A stretch of DNA of 64,000 nucleotides, from NCBI GenBank assembly GCA_025738555.1, contig JAOVFP010000001.1:5456001-5520000 (forward strand). Direction: 5' to 3'. Shown here piece after piece: positions 1-10,595 of this stretch (within the stretch, counting starts at the first letter, position 1; every line of letters begins with the position of its first letter). The notes below the pieces were generated by a model, which had not been told where the DNA came from, ran no database searches, and saw only the letters and a list, made by a program, of their open reading frames with translations. Both the position numbers and the translations under genes were made by a program. The stretch comes from Cyathus striatus (lineage: Eukaryota; Basidiomycota; Agaricomycetes; Agaricales; Nidulariaceae).

Positions 1-2237
1 TTTTATAAAACTCCTGGATACAAACAGTGAGTATATTTAATATGATCTCATATACTACTAACACGTACACAATTTCTTCTGGCCATTCTCGATAGAGGCC
101 TTCCATCAATTCCAACACCTCAATTGCATATTTGCTATTTCCACCACCAATAAACCGATATAGCAGGTGCGGCAGCATACTTTCCATTATACCTACATCC
201 CCGTTCTTTATTGCTTGACCAAGAACAATATACTGTAGTATGTCACGGTTCCACATTACAATTTGCCGAAATTCTTCATCCATGATCCCACTGCCGGTGC
301 TGTCAAGTTTATCTATGGCCTCACTTGAAGCACGCTTTTCAACTAGCTCAGATGCTAGAGACCTCAGCTCGTCTCCTGTTTTATCTCGCAGCTGCACAAT
401 ATTTTCAATGTCTGAAATCTGAATCCAATCTTCTCGAATATGGGCTTGTGCTATATGGTGAAGTGCTTCATCTAAGTTATGATGAAATGGACCTTGAGTC
501 ATAACCTTGGTTAAGCCCTTTCTATTCAAGAGATCAAAAGCTTGCTGCAGACCCCGACCCTTGCCAGTTCCAAGATATTGTTTGTGCAGTGAATTTGCAT
601 GTGCCATCTGGAGATGAAACCATCCAAACATGAACACAGAATAGTCCATACGGTCATAGGAATTGTCATCCCTGCCACGGAAGATGTACAAATGTCGAAG
701 CCGGTCCATTGTGAGTTGGTCACCAATCCATGTTACAATCTTGTTCATTGCAAATTCCCTTTTATCAGCAGCTGTTGTCCATCCAAGTTGTTGAACCCAC
801 TCATCAATAAGACGACTGTTATCTTGGTAGCTGGCTTCTGCGATATTAAGTGTGCCCAAAATCCACTGCAGGGTAACGTGCTCTTCACCTGTTGGCATTC
901 GATCAATGCCTAACGGTTCTTGAAGGACTGGATTCTTCTTGTCCTTGTACGTTTTCAAGTTGAATTCAGGAGTATCAAGCAAAATCTGAAGAACAATATA
1001 CTTCATCTGTTCTTGAACTTGAGAGTACGATGCTTTTCCAAGTTTAAGAATATCACGTTCGGTAAGAGGTGTTTTCATTCCTGCAGCCCGCCTTTCCCTC
1101 AATTGTTTATTAATTCCCTCTCTCAGATTTGGGGCATCTCGTTTAATATATACGGTGGCTGCTGTCCCATTCCCAAACTCACCCTGATTATCAATGCGCT
1201 GTGAGAACACCCGGAATGGAATGTTTATATTATCGTAAGAAATCATCCATGGGTGAATCTTGATTTTTTGCACAACCTCAGTCATGCAATGTCGTGACAT
1301 TCTATCCACAGAATTGCAGGTCCATTTGTGGCTCATTGTCAAACCCAAAGCATGTAGTGTATCAAAGCCTTTGGATGATATGCCACGGAACTTGAGGTAG
1401 ATAGCAAGGAGTTTTTGAAGACGATTGTGATTATATGACTGTGTATATAGAACCATTGAAATGATAGTGAGTGCAATCTATATTTCATTTTGTCAGATCC
1501 TTCCTTTACCAATATAACTAGTTACGAACTGGCTCCCACTTCTCCTCATTCTTATTTGAGACACAAAGTGTTTCCTTCAATAAATTCCACAATGTTGGTG
1601 AACTTACTTTGGCAAGTTCAATAAGTTCATCCAGTCCGAGCTTGGTCAGTTCAGCTGGTTTGATATCATCTTCAGTCTTCATATGAAGCTTAGGACCAAG
1701 CTTCTTAAGCTCCTGATTGATATTTTTAGTTGTGATTTTGAGGGACATGTCATTAAATATTGTGGAAGCACCAGCTGGTCTGGTCATTGAGTGAGAAGAG
1801 CGTGGTGGTTTCTGCCATCGCCCAAGAATAGATGATAACTCCTTGCTGCGTAGTAGTGAAGTGCGCTCAAATCGAATATTATTGTCTTGTGTGCAGTCCT
1901 TGTTTCCCCAACTGATAGCATTGAGAAAGATAGGTAGGTCAATGCCTACTGCTTTCATTGTCATTATCACCTTGAGGCACCGGTCATATATATCATGGGA
2001 GCTCAGTCCATGATATTTTGCTTGGGTTATTCGTTGGTAAAAGTCAGGGACTTGTGGGGTTATTTCTTCTGAGTCAGATGATAGATCTGTTGACTCGGAG
2101 CTCATGTCAGAAATAGAGTCTACATCACTTTCTAAATCAGAGGCTGATCCAGATAACACAATAGAGCCCTCTTCATCAGATAATTCTTCATGTCCATCAT
2201 AAGGGCTCTCAATAAACTCAGTATCAGAAGTTGCCAT
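1..2237 (-). CDS. DUF6589-type protein, partial (C-terminus beyond window edge)
   Basis: I place the start at the ATG at 2235-2237, because the frame upstream of it has no other ATG. The first exon (about 237 codons) opens with an acidic Ser/Asp/Glu-rich stretch. A 48 bp intron at 1478-1525 (GTAACT...ATATAG on minus) then joins in frame to a long open exon running off the left edge. I read that exon without a stop from 1477 to about 900. Landmarks after the intron are SYDNINIPFRVF, IGDQLTMDRLRHL and DRMDYSVFMFGWFHLQMAH, the signature of DUF6589 proteins, a multi-copy family of unknown function in mushroom-forming fungi. The family's role is not known; its copy number suggests a link to mobile DNA, but that is inference. 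Expression and the true C-terminus cannot be judged here. Confidence 0.75.
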
Positions 2238-2691
2238 GAGCGCAATTTTCAAGGAGTGTTAGACTTTGTCATATGCTCTCTTGCCCCTACTTAATATGGG
2301 CTCCAACACTCGATCATTTCTTCTTAGGTCACTTTACTGTACAACACAGTTATATAATTGCGAGTTACAACTGCTAATCTGTTGTACAAAGTATTATGTG
2401 TCTACCAAACAAAGAGTTGATACCAAGTTGACGCGTCGAATATTGGCCTTGACGCGACCGCACGTGCAATTGTGACAGTGATGTGACCTAGAGGTATGGA
2501 TCGCGGCCCCAAATGCCCCAGACGTTGTAGGAAGGCTCGTGCAAGCCACAGGCGCAGAATTTTCAAATTCTCACGAAGTTACTTCCTAAAACGGATGGGT
2601 ACGAGACTACCCGCGATCTATCTTATTGTCTTTCTGCTTACCCAACCAACCCACCTCAAAACTCTAAACCTCCTCCTAAACTCCCAGCACC
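2238..2691. other. Divergent intergenic region between the DUF6589 gene and FTase beta copy 1
   Basis: About 450 bp separate two divergently transcribed genes and would hold both promoters. I see no clear TATA box. The short reading frames here overlap the FTase beta first exon in other frames and are shadows. The FTase start has a good context (CACCATGTC). Confidence 0.5.
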
Positions 2692-4909
2692 ATGTCCACC
2701 AAACCTCTCCACCCCACCCCCATCGACGCCTTCCCAACTCCCACCTCGGATGTCCAATACGAAACGGAGAGCATCCTCCTGAAGCACTTCCCTCCCACCC
2801 CAAACGATACACCAGAGCTAAACAAGAACGCCCACCTCCAGTATCTCGTTCGGAACCTTGTACAAGGCTTCCCGGAGAGATACACAAGCCAAGACGCGAG
2901 CCAGCCATGGCTCCTATTCTGGACTCTGCAAGGGTTCAGTGCTCTGCAGGTTGCGATGGATCCGGGGAATCGCCAGAAGTGAGTACTTATGATCCTCATT
3001 CTAAAGAGGGGAAAGAAGGAGCTGATAGACGAGAACTGTTAGGGCGATTGATACGATTATGACTTGGCAGCATCCTGATGGTGGCTTTGGAGGTGGACCA
3101 GGGCAGGCTCCCCATTTGCTCGCTACGTATGCTGCTGTTTCGGCTTTGGCTATTGTGGGTCGTCCTGGACCGAATGGAGGGTGGGATCAGATTGATAGGT
3201 GTGTGCTCTCTCTCTGTGATTGTCCCTTTGGTGCCTTCTCGTTTCTTGTTGGACATTGGAAGCTCTTCTTGGTGCCTCTCCCGACAGCGGGGTATGGCTC
3301 TGTCTACCGTGACCCCTGCTTGGACAAAGGCGACTCTACCATGCATCTGTCTGGATCTTAGCCACTGGTAACGAAGCTCCTAGCCTTCTGCGCGTCTTTG
3401 TCTACGTTGCTAGCTTCTACCGTGATAGCTGCTCGTTGACTGAGGACAGGCGGTAGAGTGCAGCTGTATGCTTTCTTTTGGCTACAGCCCTCCCTTCTCC
3501 TTCCTTCGCCTTTCAATTTGTTCCATAACATGTTGATCCTATTGTCATCCGTTCCTCTACCACATATGCTAATCACGCTCACACGACAGAAAGAAACTCT
3601 ACTCCTTCTTCATGTCCGTCAAACAGCCTGATGGCTCGTTCCTCGTAGCGAAGCATATGGAAGTTGACGTGCGGTACGTCTTGTCTCATCTCCCCTCCCT
3701 CATTCCTGCGCATATAAGCATCGGCTGATATCTTTTCAAAGCGGGATCTACTGCCTTCTCAATACTGCTACTCTACTGGACCTTCTTACGCCTGAACTGG
3801 TGAAAGGAACCGCGGACTTCTTGGCCTCTTGCCAGACGTACGAGGGCGGATTCGCGTCCGCTTCGCATCCCAGCTATGAGGTGAGCTTGATCTTCAGGGT
3901 CTCTATGAGAGGACGAAAGCGTAGAGCAATGTCTCTAGACTTACGTTAAACCTACACTGCCCCTTTCATCTTTGCAAACTTTCATACATCTTACTGAAAT
4001 CTTCCCTCTCAGGTCCGCCCACCCCGCCCAGAATACAGAACAAGCAGCAAACCGCGCGTCCTCGCCTCTCCACGACCAGCACTAGGCGAAGCCCACGGCG
4101 GATACACATTCTGCGCTCTCGCAGGCTGGGTCCTCCTCCTCCCCTTCACCGCCTCCTCCGATACCGCACCCACCCTCTCCCTCCGCATCAAACCACTGCT
4201 GCGCTGGCTTACCTCTATGCAATGTACGCGCGCTTCCCTGGGAGGTTTCAGAGGCCGAACGAATAAACTTGTAGATGGGTGTTATTCGTGGTGGTGCGGG
4301 GGTAGCTTTGCGCTTTTGGAAGCGCTTGGTGTGGGTGGGATTCAGAATGCCAGTTTGCGTGCGGTTGAGGAGGAGGAGAGGGTGTTGAAGGATGAGGATG
4401 GGAAGAAGGAGAAGGTGGGGGGGAAGGAGAAGGAGAAGAAAGAGGCGGATGAGGATGGGTGGGTTGACGTGGATGATTCGTTGTATGATCAGAAGGCTCT
4501 GCAGGAGTATTTACTTTATGCCGGGCAGCATCCTGCTGGTGGATTGAGGGATAAGCCGCCCAAGTGAGTCTTCTCTTCTTTTTGTGTCTTTTCGGGATTG
4601 GGGCTGATGCTGTGGGGGTAGGAATGCGGACGCGTATCATACCCTGTACTGTCTTTCTGGGCTTTCGGCTGCGCAGCACCATGTGTTCCCTTCTAAAGCT
4701 AGGCAGAAGGAGATTGAAGATGCGTGGGTTTCAAAGGGTCATTGTACGTTCTCTTCTGTCTAACTCGCGTTCAGCTGTTGATGTTTGGGGAATTACGTTC
4801 TGTAGATGAAGAAGATAACCTCAGGAGACGTGTCTTTTCGTCCATGTTGTCATGGGTCGAGGAGGAGGGTGCGTCGAGGATTTTAGGGGAAAGGGGAATC
4901 GTGTTGTAA
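2692..4909 (+). CDS. RAM1: Protein farnesyltransferase subunit beta, copy 1 (near-complete; C-terminal tail frameshifted)
   Basis: FTase beta attaches a farnesyl group to CaaX-box proteins such as Ras and lipopeptide pheromones, acting in the cytosol with the alpha subunit. Seven exons join in frame to 480 residues: 2692-2978, 3043-3198, 3590-3673, 3742-3880, 4013-4563, 4622-4743 and 4806-4909. Family landmarks are GGFGGGPGQAPHLLATYAAV, EVDVRGIYCLLN, GGYTFCALAGWV and the zinc site: Asp and Cys of KLVDGCYSWW and His of AYHTLYCLSG. An acidic Lys/Glu insert follows the zinc loop. Intron 2 is unusually long (391 bp). Compared with copy 2, one base is missing in the purine run near 4887-4898, so the frame ends at TAA 4907-4909. 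The ancestral last exon (4958-5083, NATHPVTNLTMTHTEGI...) is out of frame. This may be a real mutation or a homopolymer assembly error. Confidence 0.9.
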
Positions 4910-4957
4910 GTCCCATTCCAAGGTTCTGTTATTGTCGTTGCTGATAGGCATTTGTAG

Positions 4958-5083
4958 AATGCCACACATCCAGTGACCAATCTCACTATGACACATACCG
5001 AGGGTATTATGTCGCATTTTTATAACCAGAGGGTGCCACCGAGGGGGTGGACGCCTGGGCTAACAGGTGGTACTAAGATTTAA
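4958..5083 (+). pseudogene. Orphaned last exon of FTase beta copy 1
   Basis: After the acceptor at 4955-4957 the sequence reads NATHPVTNLTMTHTEG, then FYNQRVPPRGWTP, and ends at TAA 5081-5083. It corresponds to the C-terminal helix region of FTase beta (compare HPVYN in animal enzymes). Copy 2 carries the same exon in frame. Here the upstream one-base loss makes a spliced transcript stop after a few codons. Confidence 0.7.
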
Positions 5084-5860
5084 CTAAGTTTCTATAAAGG
5101 GTTTAAACTTCAATTGTATAACATTCATCATACATATACATCGAGTAAGATTAGAAGGTCAATGTAAAGTGTACTGCTTATTTCGTTTGAATTGGCATAT
5201 TATTTTATTAGCTTTGAGGAGCAAGTTTTTTGTATAGGATGGTGAGTGAGTGTATATTATTGATGTGTATAGACGGTGGTGACTTGTTCGCAGGTTTCCA
5301 GTCTAAGCTATTTCGTATGATTTATTGCGTTATTCATGCAATGAGCACGAACTCCGGATTATTAACATGTAAGTGGAATCTGGATTAAGAAAACAGTATC
5401 TGTGACAGTACATCAAAACTCAAAGAAAGTTTAATCGACCCTAATGATCCGAGCTAGACGAGGATATCCCAGAAAGGTGAAGACTTCATTATGAACTGCC
5501 AGTCTGGATAACATATGATAGGATAAAAGGGGTAATGGAACTTGACATGGACATGGAGGCAGCGGCGTAGCAGCCGCTACTACCAGGTACATCACAATTG
5601 TAGTTGTGAGGTTACTGTTCATTCCGTTTCACCAACTGTCTGTGGCACATGTCATCTAAAGAACAAAAGTAACGATATTGCACTACACGTCATCGCAGAA
5701 AACAAAAAAGAATGGCGACTTAGTTCATTGGTTTTCATTTAGGCGCCTGTGTGCTCACGTCCGACATCTAAGCGGATCATAATGGTATCCTAATCGGGAA
5801 ATACTTATTCCCCTAGACAACGAGCAATAACACGCCACACTATATAGTCAAAGGTCCCTC
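5084..5860. repeat. Duplicated spacer downstream of FTase beta copy 1
   Basis: This stretch is closely similar to about 21988-22720, and its second half to 35440-35750. A shared landmark is the segment around GCAGCGGCGTAGCAGCCGC (about 5557 and 22440) and the following text up to ATACTTATTCCCCTAGACAA. In the other two copies it leads into the promoter of an LRR-like gene. Here the similarity stops near 5830 and the gene is absent. No coding region is seen. Confidence 0.75.
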
Positions 5861-6132
5861 CCTCCCCCCTCTCATAAGCTCAAACTAATGCACCCCCAAG
5901 AACAGCCCTTGAAGCCTTTTACACATGCTTACTCCTAACAACCAGATCCACAAGCTTCCCCTCCCCCAGCTTCCAGTCTATCCACAATGTTGTGTGCAAC
6001 ATCGAGCTCCTTTGTCTGAATCCCATGAAAGATCAAGGCTTAGCTAGAGCCATGAGCCAAGCCAACAAGGGCCGAGCTGAACTTTGCCAGACTGCACCGT
6101 TAACAACACTAGATAGTGCTGGATCTGAGTGG
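5861..6132. other. Non-coding spacer left of the Ty3 element
   Basis: Pyrimidine-rich at first, then mixed sequence. No gene was recognised. The last five bases (6128-6132, AGTGG) are the left target-site duplication of the retrotransposon. Confidence 0.5.
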
Positions 6133-6515
6133 TGTTAGCGACAGACGAGCAAAAACTCGAAGTCGAACTCAAACACTCGAAAAGAAGGAAGCGAAGTGAA
6201 TCTTATTGCAAGTCTGGAATAAACTAGCACAAGAATAGAGAAATAGTAATTAAAATGACCGTATTAATAGTAAAGTCCTCAAGGTAGCTGCATGTAACTA
6301 TTGCCTACACTACAACACGTGGAACTGTGCTTCTACTGTGCAAACTCATGTATTCTACGTGTTAAAGGCCTGGCCGAACTGCGCACTGTGCCCGTAGTCT
6401 TAATGAATGTCATATGTTGATACGCAAGGTGTCTGCATTGTATGTCACATGACTAGTCACGTGGTGATAAGATAAGATAAGCGGATTAGATAAGATAAGG
6501 GGTGAAATCCTAACA
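6133..6515 (-). repeat. 3' LTR of the Ty3 element
   Basis: 383 bp, TG...CA ends. Its only visible difference from 12714-13096 is at 6145 (C here, T there). It contains the AGCACAAGAAT block at 6227-6237. Confidence 0.96.
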
Positions 6516-6518
6516 TTA

Positions 6519-6528
6519 CCCCCCCTTT
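6519..6528 (-). other. Polypurine tract of the Ty3 element
   Basis: Minus-strand AAAGGGGGGG, three bases upstream of the 3' LTR. This is the expected place and composition for the plus-strand DNA primer in reverse transcription. Confidence 0.85.
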
Positions 6529-6758
6529 AAGAGTCGTGTCCTCACGACATTTCGATTCCGATTGTCTGTTCGAGATCATGTAATCGTTGATTCTCTCTTC
6601 GTCGGTCTTGAATTCGATAAAGGAGTCGGATGAGCCATGGTGAAATGGCGAAAGCGAATAAAAAGGCAAAGAGAATGAAGAGGACAGAAACAATAATGAG
6701 CGTTTGGGAAGAATCCATAGTTGGGAATAATAATTTCTGGTAAAGGAATGTCGTTTAT

Positions 6759-8378
6759 TTATATATTTAGGGCTTCCGGATGTTCCCGATGAAATTTATT
6801 AAGTAAGCTCTTGGCTCCCGTTAGTGCGTCGATCGGTTCCCAAGTGCAATCTTCCATCGAATAACCTTTCCATTTTATTTTATATAATATTCGTTTCCGG
6901 TTCTTTTTCCATGCTAAAATAGACTCTACTTCGTATTGTTCTTGATCATCAATTAAGATAGCGGGTGGTGGTTTAGGTTTACTTTGAGATGGATATTGAG
7001 CCAGCGTGAATTTAGATAATAATTCTACATTAAATGTTGGATTTTTTCTATTCCACGATTTCGGTAATTCGAGTTTATAAACCGATGGTGCAATTTTTTC
7101 AATAATTTTAAAAGGTCCGTAACGTTTGTCATCCAATTTCAAGACCGGTCGATCGGATTTAATATTAATTCCTTCAAGGTAAACTTTATCGCCAATCTGG
7201 TATTCGGGTGCTTCTTTTCGATGTTTATCATAGTAACGTCCCATTGTTTCGTTTGCCAAGGATAGGGCTGCTTTCGCATTTTCTCTTGCTTTTTCCATTG
7301 TTTTGACAAATTCTTCAACACCTATGGCTCTTGTTTTCCCGGATGGTCTAATTCCTGTGTAAGGGTGGTATCCGTACATTAAATAGAATGGGGTATATCC
7401 GGTTGTTCTATGAACGGTATTATTATAATTAAATTCACAAATGTTTATTTTTCGAGCCCAATCATCTTGATCGTAATTTACGTAAATTCGCATATATTGT
7501 TCTATTTCTTGGTTCACCCTTTCTGTTTGTCCGTTGGTTTGTGGTCGGTAAGCTGTTGATAGATTCATTCGAACACCAAGTTGTCTTGTTAATTCTTTGG
7601 TGAAAAATGAAGCGAATTGTGATCCTCGATCGCTGATTACTCGTTTTGGAACACCGTAATGTGTAAATACTTTTTCAAGATATTTTTCCGCTACTCCTGC
7701 ACTATTTATTTCTTTATTACATGGTATGAAGGCGGCCATTTTCGTGAATCGATCGACGATTACCATTAGAAAGTCAAATCCTTCTGATAATGGAAGAGGT
7801 CCAATGAAGTCTATGGATATCGTATGCCAGGGATGTTCGGGTACACTGTTCGGGATGAGTTTTCCTACTGGAGCAGATCTATGGATATTTGTCCTTTGAC
7901 ATGCTTCGCATCCGGATACATATTTCTTTATGTCTGCCATAAGTCTAGGCCACCAATAGTCTCTTGTGATAAGTTCCATGGTTTTGTATTCTCCTCGGTG
8001 TCCAGATATCTCTGAGTCATGACATAATCTTATTATGCGTTCTCTCAGTTTGGCATTTTTAGGAACATAGACGCGATCTTTCCACATAATAATACCTTCT
8101 TGAGATTCAACCCAATCCTTAGATTCAAGATTAAGCATCTTAATTACTTCTTTGTCTCGGTTTTTTCTAGATTTACGAATTTGTTCCATGATTTCTTCGT
8201 CTTCTCCATGGACTTCATAAGTTTGTCTGAAATGTTCTGGTTTAAGTAATATAAGATCCTCATTATCTTGATTTCCCTGGTTGTGTCCTGCTCTTCGTGA
8301 TAAAAGGTCTGCTTTTGTCATCTGATTGCCTGGTTTGTGATGTAGTGTGTAATGGAATTCTTGTAGTTCTGTATTCCA
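6759..8378 (-). CDS. Ty3 pol, distal part: integrase with chromodomain
   Basis: This is the same reading frame as the proximal pol, separated from it only by the TGA at 8379-8381. It shows a zinc-binding HHCC module (LCHDSEISGHRG ... GCEACQ) and a DDE core: Asp in SIDFIGPLPL, Asp in VISDRGSQF and Glu in NGQTERVNQEIE. A GPF/GPY-type region (DDKRYGPFKII) follows, and then a C-terminal chromodomain (VESILAWKKNRKRILYKIKW ... DCTWEP). Chromodomains of this class steer integration to particular chromatin. The first ATG after the stop is at 8319-8321, but in the intact element this segment is made as part of Gag-Pol. Confidence 0.93.
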   Translation of the reverse strand, partial: WNTELQEFHYTLHHKPGNQMTKADLLSRRAGHNQGNQDNEDLILLKPEHFRQTYEVHGEDEEIMEQIRKSRKNRDKEVIKMLNLESKDWVESQEGIIMWKDRVYVPKNAKLRERIIRLCHDSEISGHRGEYKTMELITRDYWWPRLMADIKKYVSGCEACQRTNIHRSAPVGKLIPNSVPEHPWHTISIDFIGPLPLSEGFDFLMVIVDRFTKMAAFIPCNKEINSAGVAEKYLEKVFTHYGVPKRVISDRGSQFASFFTKELTRQLGVRMNLSTAYRPQTNGQTERVNQEIEQYMRIYVNYDQDDWARKINICEFNYNNTVHRTTGYTPFYLMYGYHPYTGIRPSGKTRAIGVEEFVKTMEKARENAKAALSLANETMGRYYDKHRKEAPEYQIGDKVYLEGINIKSDRPVLKLDDKRYGPFKIIEKIAPSVYKLELPKSWNRKNPTFNVELLSKFTLAQYPSQSKPKPPPAILIDDQEQYEVESILAWKKNRKRILYKIKWKGYSMEDCTWEPIDALTGAKSLLNKFHREHPEALNI

Positions 8379-10595
8379 TCATGCCTGGCGTCTGTTCAGT
8401 TTCTGAGGTTTCCTAAAATATTGAAGATTCTTATGATCGGTCCAGATTTCAAAGATTTGCTTAGCTCCTAAAAGATATTGTCGCCAAGTATCTAATGCTC
8501 TTATGATTGCGAGCATTTCTTTATCGTAAATCTCATAGTTCCGTTCCGTCGGGCTTAATGCATGGGATAAAAAGGCGATTGGCTTCCATTTTCCATCGGG
8601 TTGTTCTTGAGATAAAATGGCTCCATTTGCGAAGTCAGATGAATCAGCTTCTACTCGGTATTTTCCATCATCACTTGGCATAGCTAGTATTGGTGCCGAA
8701 ATGATTTGGTCTTTTAATTGAGAGAAAGCGAGTGCTTGCGATAATTCCCATTTCCATTCATTTTTGCCTGTAAGTTCGTGAAGTGGTTTAGCAATCTTGG
8801 CAAATCCTTCAATAAATCGTCGATAGAAATTTATGAAACCTAAGAATTGTTGGAGTTCTCTTTTGTTGTTCGGAACTGGCCAATCGATTATTGCTTTAAC
8901 CTTTTCCGAATCCATACGTACAGAATTCTTAGAGATTATAAGACCTAGATATTCTACTTCAGCTTTTTCAAAGAAACATTTTTCCGGTTTAAGATATAAT
9001 TCGTGTTCTTCTAGTTTTCTAAGGACACGTTTTACCATCTTTCGATGTTCTTCCAAAGTTTCCGTAAATATCAAAATATCATCCATGTATACAATCACTG
9101 TTCCTTCATTGATTTCCATTCTGAATATGTCGTTCATCATGGTTTGAAAGGTTGCTGGGGAATTGGTAAGACCGAAGAACATTACTAAAGGTTCGAATAA
9201 TCCTCGATTAGTTCTAAACGCAGCATACTGTTCATCTCCTTCCTTTATTCGGACATTGTTGTATCCCCATCGAATATCCAATTTTGTGAAATAGCGTGCT
9301 TTCTTTAATTTATCTACTAACTCCTGAATTAACGGTAAAGGGTATCTATTTTTAACCGTCATTTCATTCAGTTTTCGATAATCTTGAATTGGTCTAAGCG
9401 AACCATCTTTCTTCTTAATAAAAAAGAATGGAGATGCCCATGGTGATTTCGAAGGTCTAATGCGTCCTGAATTAAGGTTTTCATCGAGGAATTCGTCAAG
9501 TTGCTTCTGTTCATCGAGATTCAATGGATAAATTTTGCAGTCAAATGAAGTGGCTCCTGGTAGTAATTCAATGGCGTGATCCCAAGGTCTTCGAGGTGGA
9601 AGTTTATCGAAGGATTCTTTGGTGAATACTTTTTCGAATTCATGATAATACATTGGAACGGTTTCCTTCCAATGCTTCTTAGGTTTTTGTTGATTTTGAG
9701 CTTCAGCAATTTTAGAAGCAGTTGTTTGGAATGCTCGTATTTCAATTTGTTCGAACAAATTCACCGCAATAATTCGATCATCTGATTCTAGATTAATTGG
9801 TTCATCTAGATCTGATTCGTCTTCTTCTGGGTTCATAGTGTTAATCAATGGAGTACATTCTATTGGACAACGTGTGAATTTGATTGTGTTTTCTTTCCAA
9901 TCTATTTCCGGATTGTGAATTTTTAACCAATCGTGTCCAATAAACATAGATGCTTTCCCAAGATTGGAGACGGCGAATTGAATTATTTCCACATGCCTTC
10001 CAAGTCTAACTCGAAGTTCAACGTAATCAGTGATAGCTCCATCACTATTTAGAGTTCCATCGGCGTTATAAACAGGAGTAGGGCGTGGAAGCTTTTTTGT
10101 AGTGATATTGTTGTTTTCCACAAATTTCCGATCAATGCATGTTCCAGTACTTCCGCTATCAAGTAATGCCTTAAGTCCATAGGTTCGTTGAGTGTCTAAA
10201 GTGGTAATCATTAGGTCAAGATCCATTTGATTTCCTTTAGATCCTCGAATGAACTTTTTGGGTCCTTTTAATTCGTTTAACACTTGAATTACATCCTGAT
10301 CGGAGAGATCATTCAGTTCATCAATTGTTTTCGGAGTTACTTCTAGTTTCCGTTTCGAGTGTGTCCAAATGCTAAGTGATGCTAAAGCAAGTTCCGGTGT
10401 TTGGTCTTTTAATCTCCGTGCGACCCAATACACGTTTCCAGGTTTTACTTCTTGATCAGGGAAGGTGCGCTGTGATATCTTTTTCTTGAACGATACGAAC
10501 TTAGATTCCAGATCAATTGTAGGTACAGTTACAGAAGAAGCTATATAAGTAGAGGCCGGCGAGTTCGCGCTTACTGCTGGCCCTGGGGAAAACCC
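8379..10595 (-). CDS. Ty3 pol, proximal part: protease, reverse transcriptase, RNase H (ends at an in-frame TGA)
   Basis: The frame is open from the gag slippery site (10589-10595) to the TGA at 8379-8381. In order it shows an aspartic protease (LLDSGSTGTCID), a reverse transcriptase (LDIRWGYNNVRI and the catalytic YMDDILIF) and a Ty3-type RNase H (EADSSDFANGAI, YDKEMLAI, WTDHKNLQYF). The frame lies -1 relative to gag and has no ATG near its beginning, so expression by -1 frameshifting is the natural reading. The TGA follows NRRQA, where related elements carry Arg then Trp. A single CGA to TGA change would explain it. Downstream pol remains open, so this is one recent nonsense mutation rather than general decay. 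Confidence 0.93.
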   Translation of the reverse strand, partial: GFSPGPAVSANSPASTYIASSVTVPTIDLESKFVSFKKKISQRTFPDQEVKPGNVYWVARRLKDQTPELALASLSIWTHSKRKLEVTPKTIDELNDLSDQDVIQVLNELKGPKKFIRGSKGNQMDLDLMITTLDTQRTYGLKALLDSGSTGTCIDRKFVENNNITTKKLPRPTPVYNADGTLNSDGAITDYVELRVRLGRHVEIIQFAVSNLGKASMFIGHDWLKIHNPEIDWKENTIKFTRCPIECTPLINTMNPEEDESDLDEPINLESDDRIIAVNLFEQIEIRAFQTTASKIAEAQNQQKPKKHWKETVPMYYHEFEKVFTKESFDKLPPRRPWDHAIELLPGATSFDCKIYPLNLDEQKQLDEFLDENLNSGRIRPSKSPWASPFFFIKKKDGSLRPIQDYRKLNEMTVKNRYPLPLIQELVDKLKKARYFTKLDIRWGYNNVRIKEGDEQYAAFRTNRGLFEPLVMFFGLTNSPATFQTMMNDIFRMEINEGTVIVYMDDILIFTETLEEHRKMVKRVLRKLEEHELYLKPEKCFFEKAEVEYLGLIISKNSVRMDSEKVKAIIDWPVPNNKRELQQFLGFINFYRRFIEGFAKIAKPLHELTGKNEWKWELSQALAFSQLKDQIISAPILAMPSDDGKYRVEADSSDFANGAILSQEQPDGKWKPIAFLSHALSPTERNYEIYDKEMLAIIRALDTWRQYLLGAKQIFEIWTDHKNLQYFRKPQKLNRRQA

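Noticed and set aside
4217..4682. Minus-strand Pro/His-rich frame opposite FTase beta exon 5 (also at 21157-21588, 29164-29448 and 34647-35009)
   Set aside because: Antisense shadow of the Gly/Glu/Lys-rich insert in FTase beta; it recurs only because the gene itself is duplicated.
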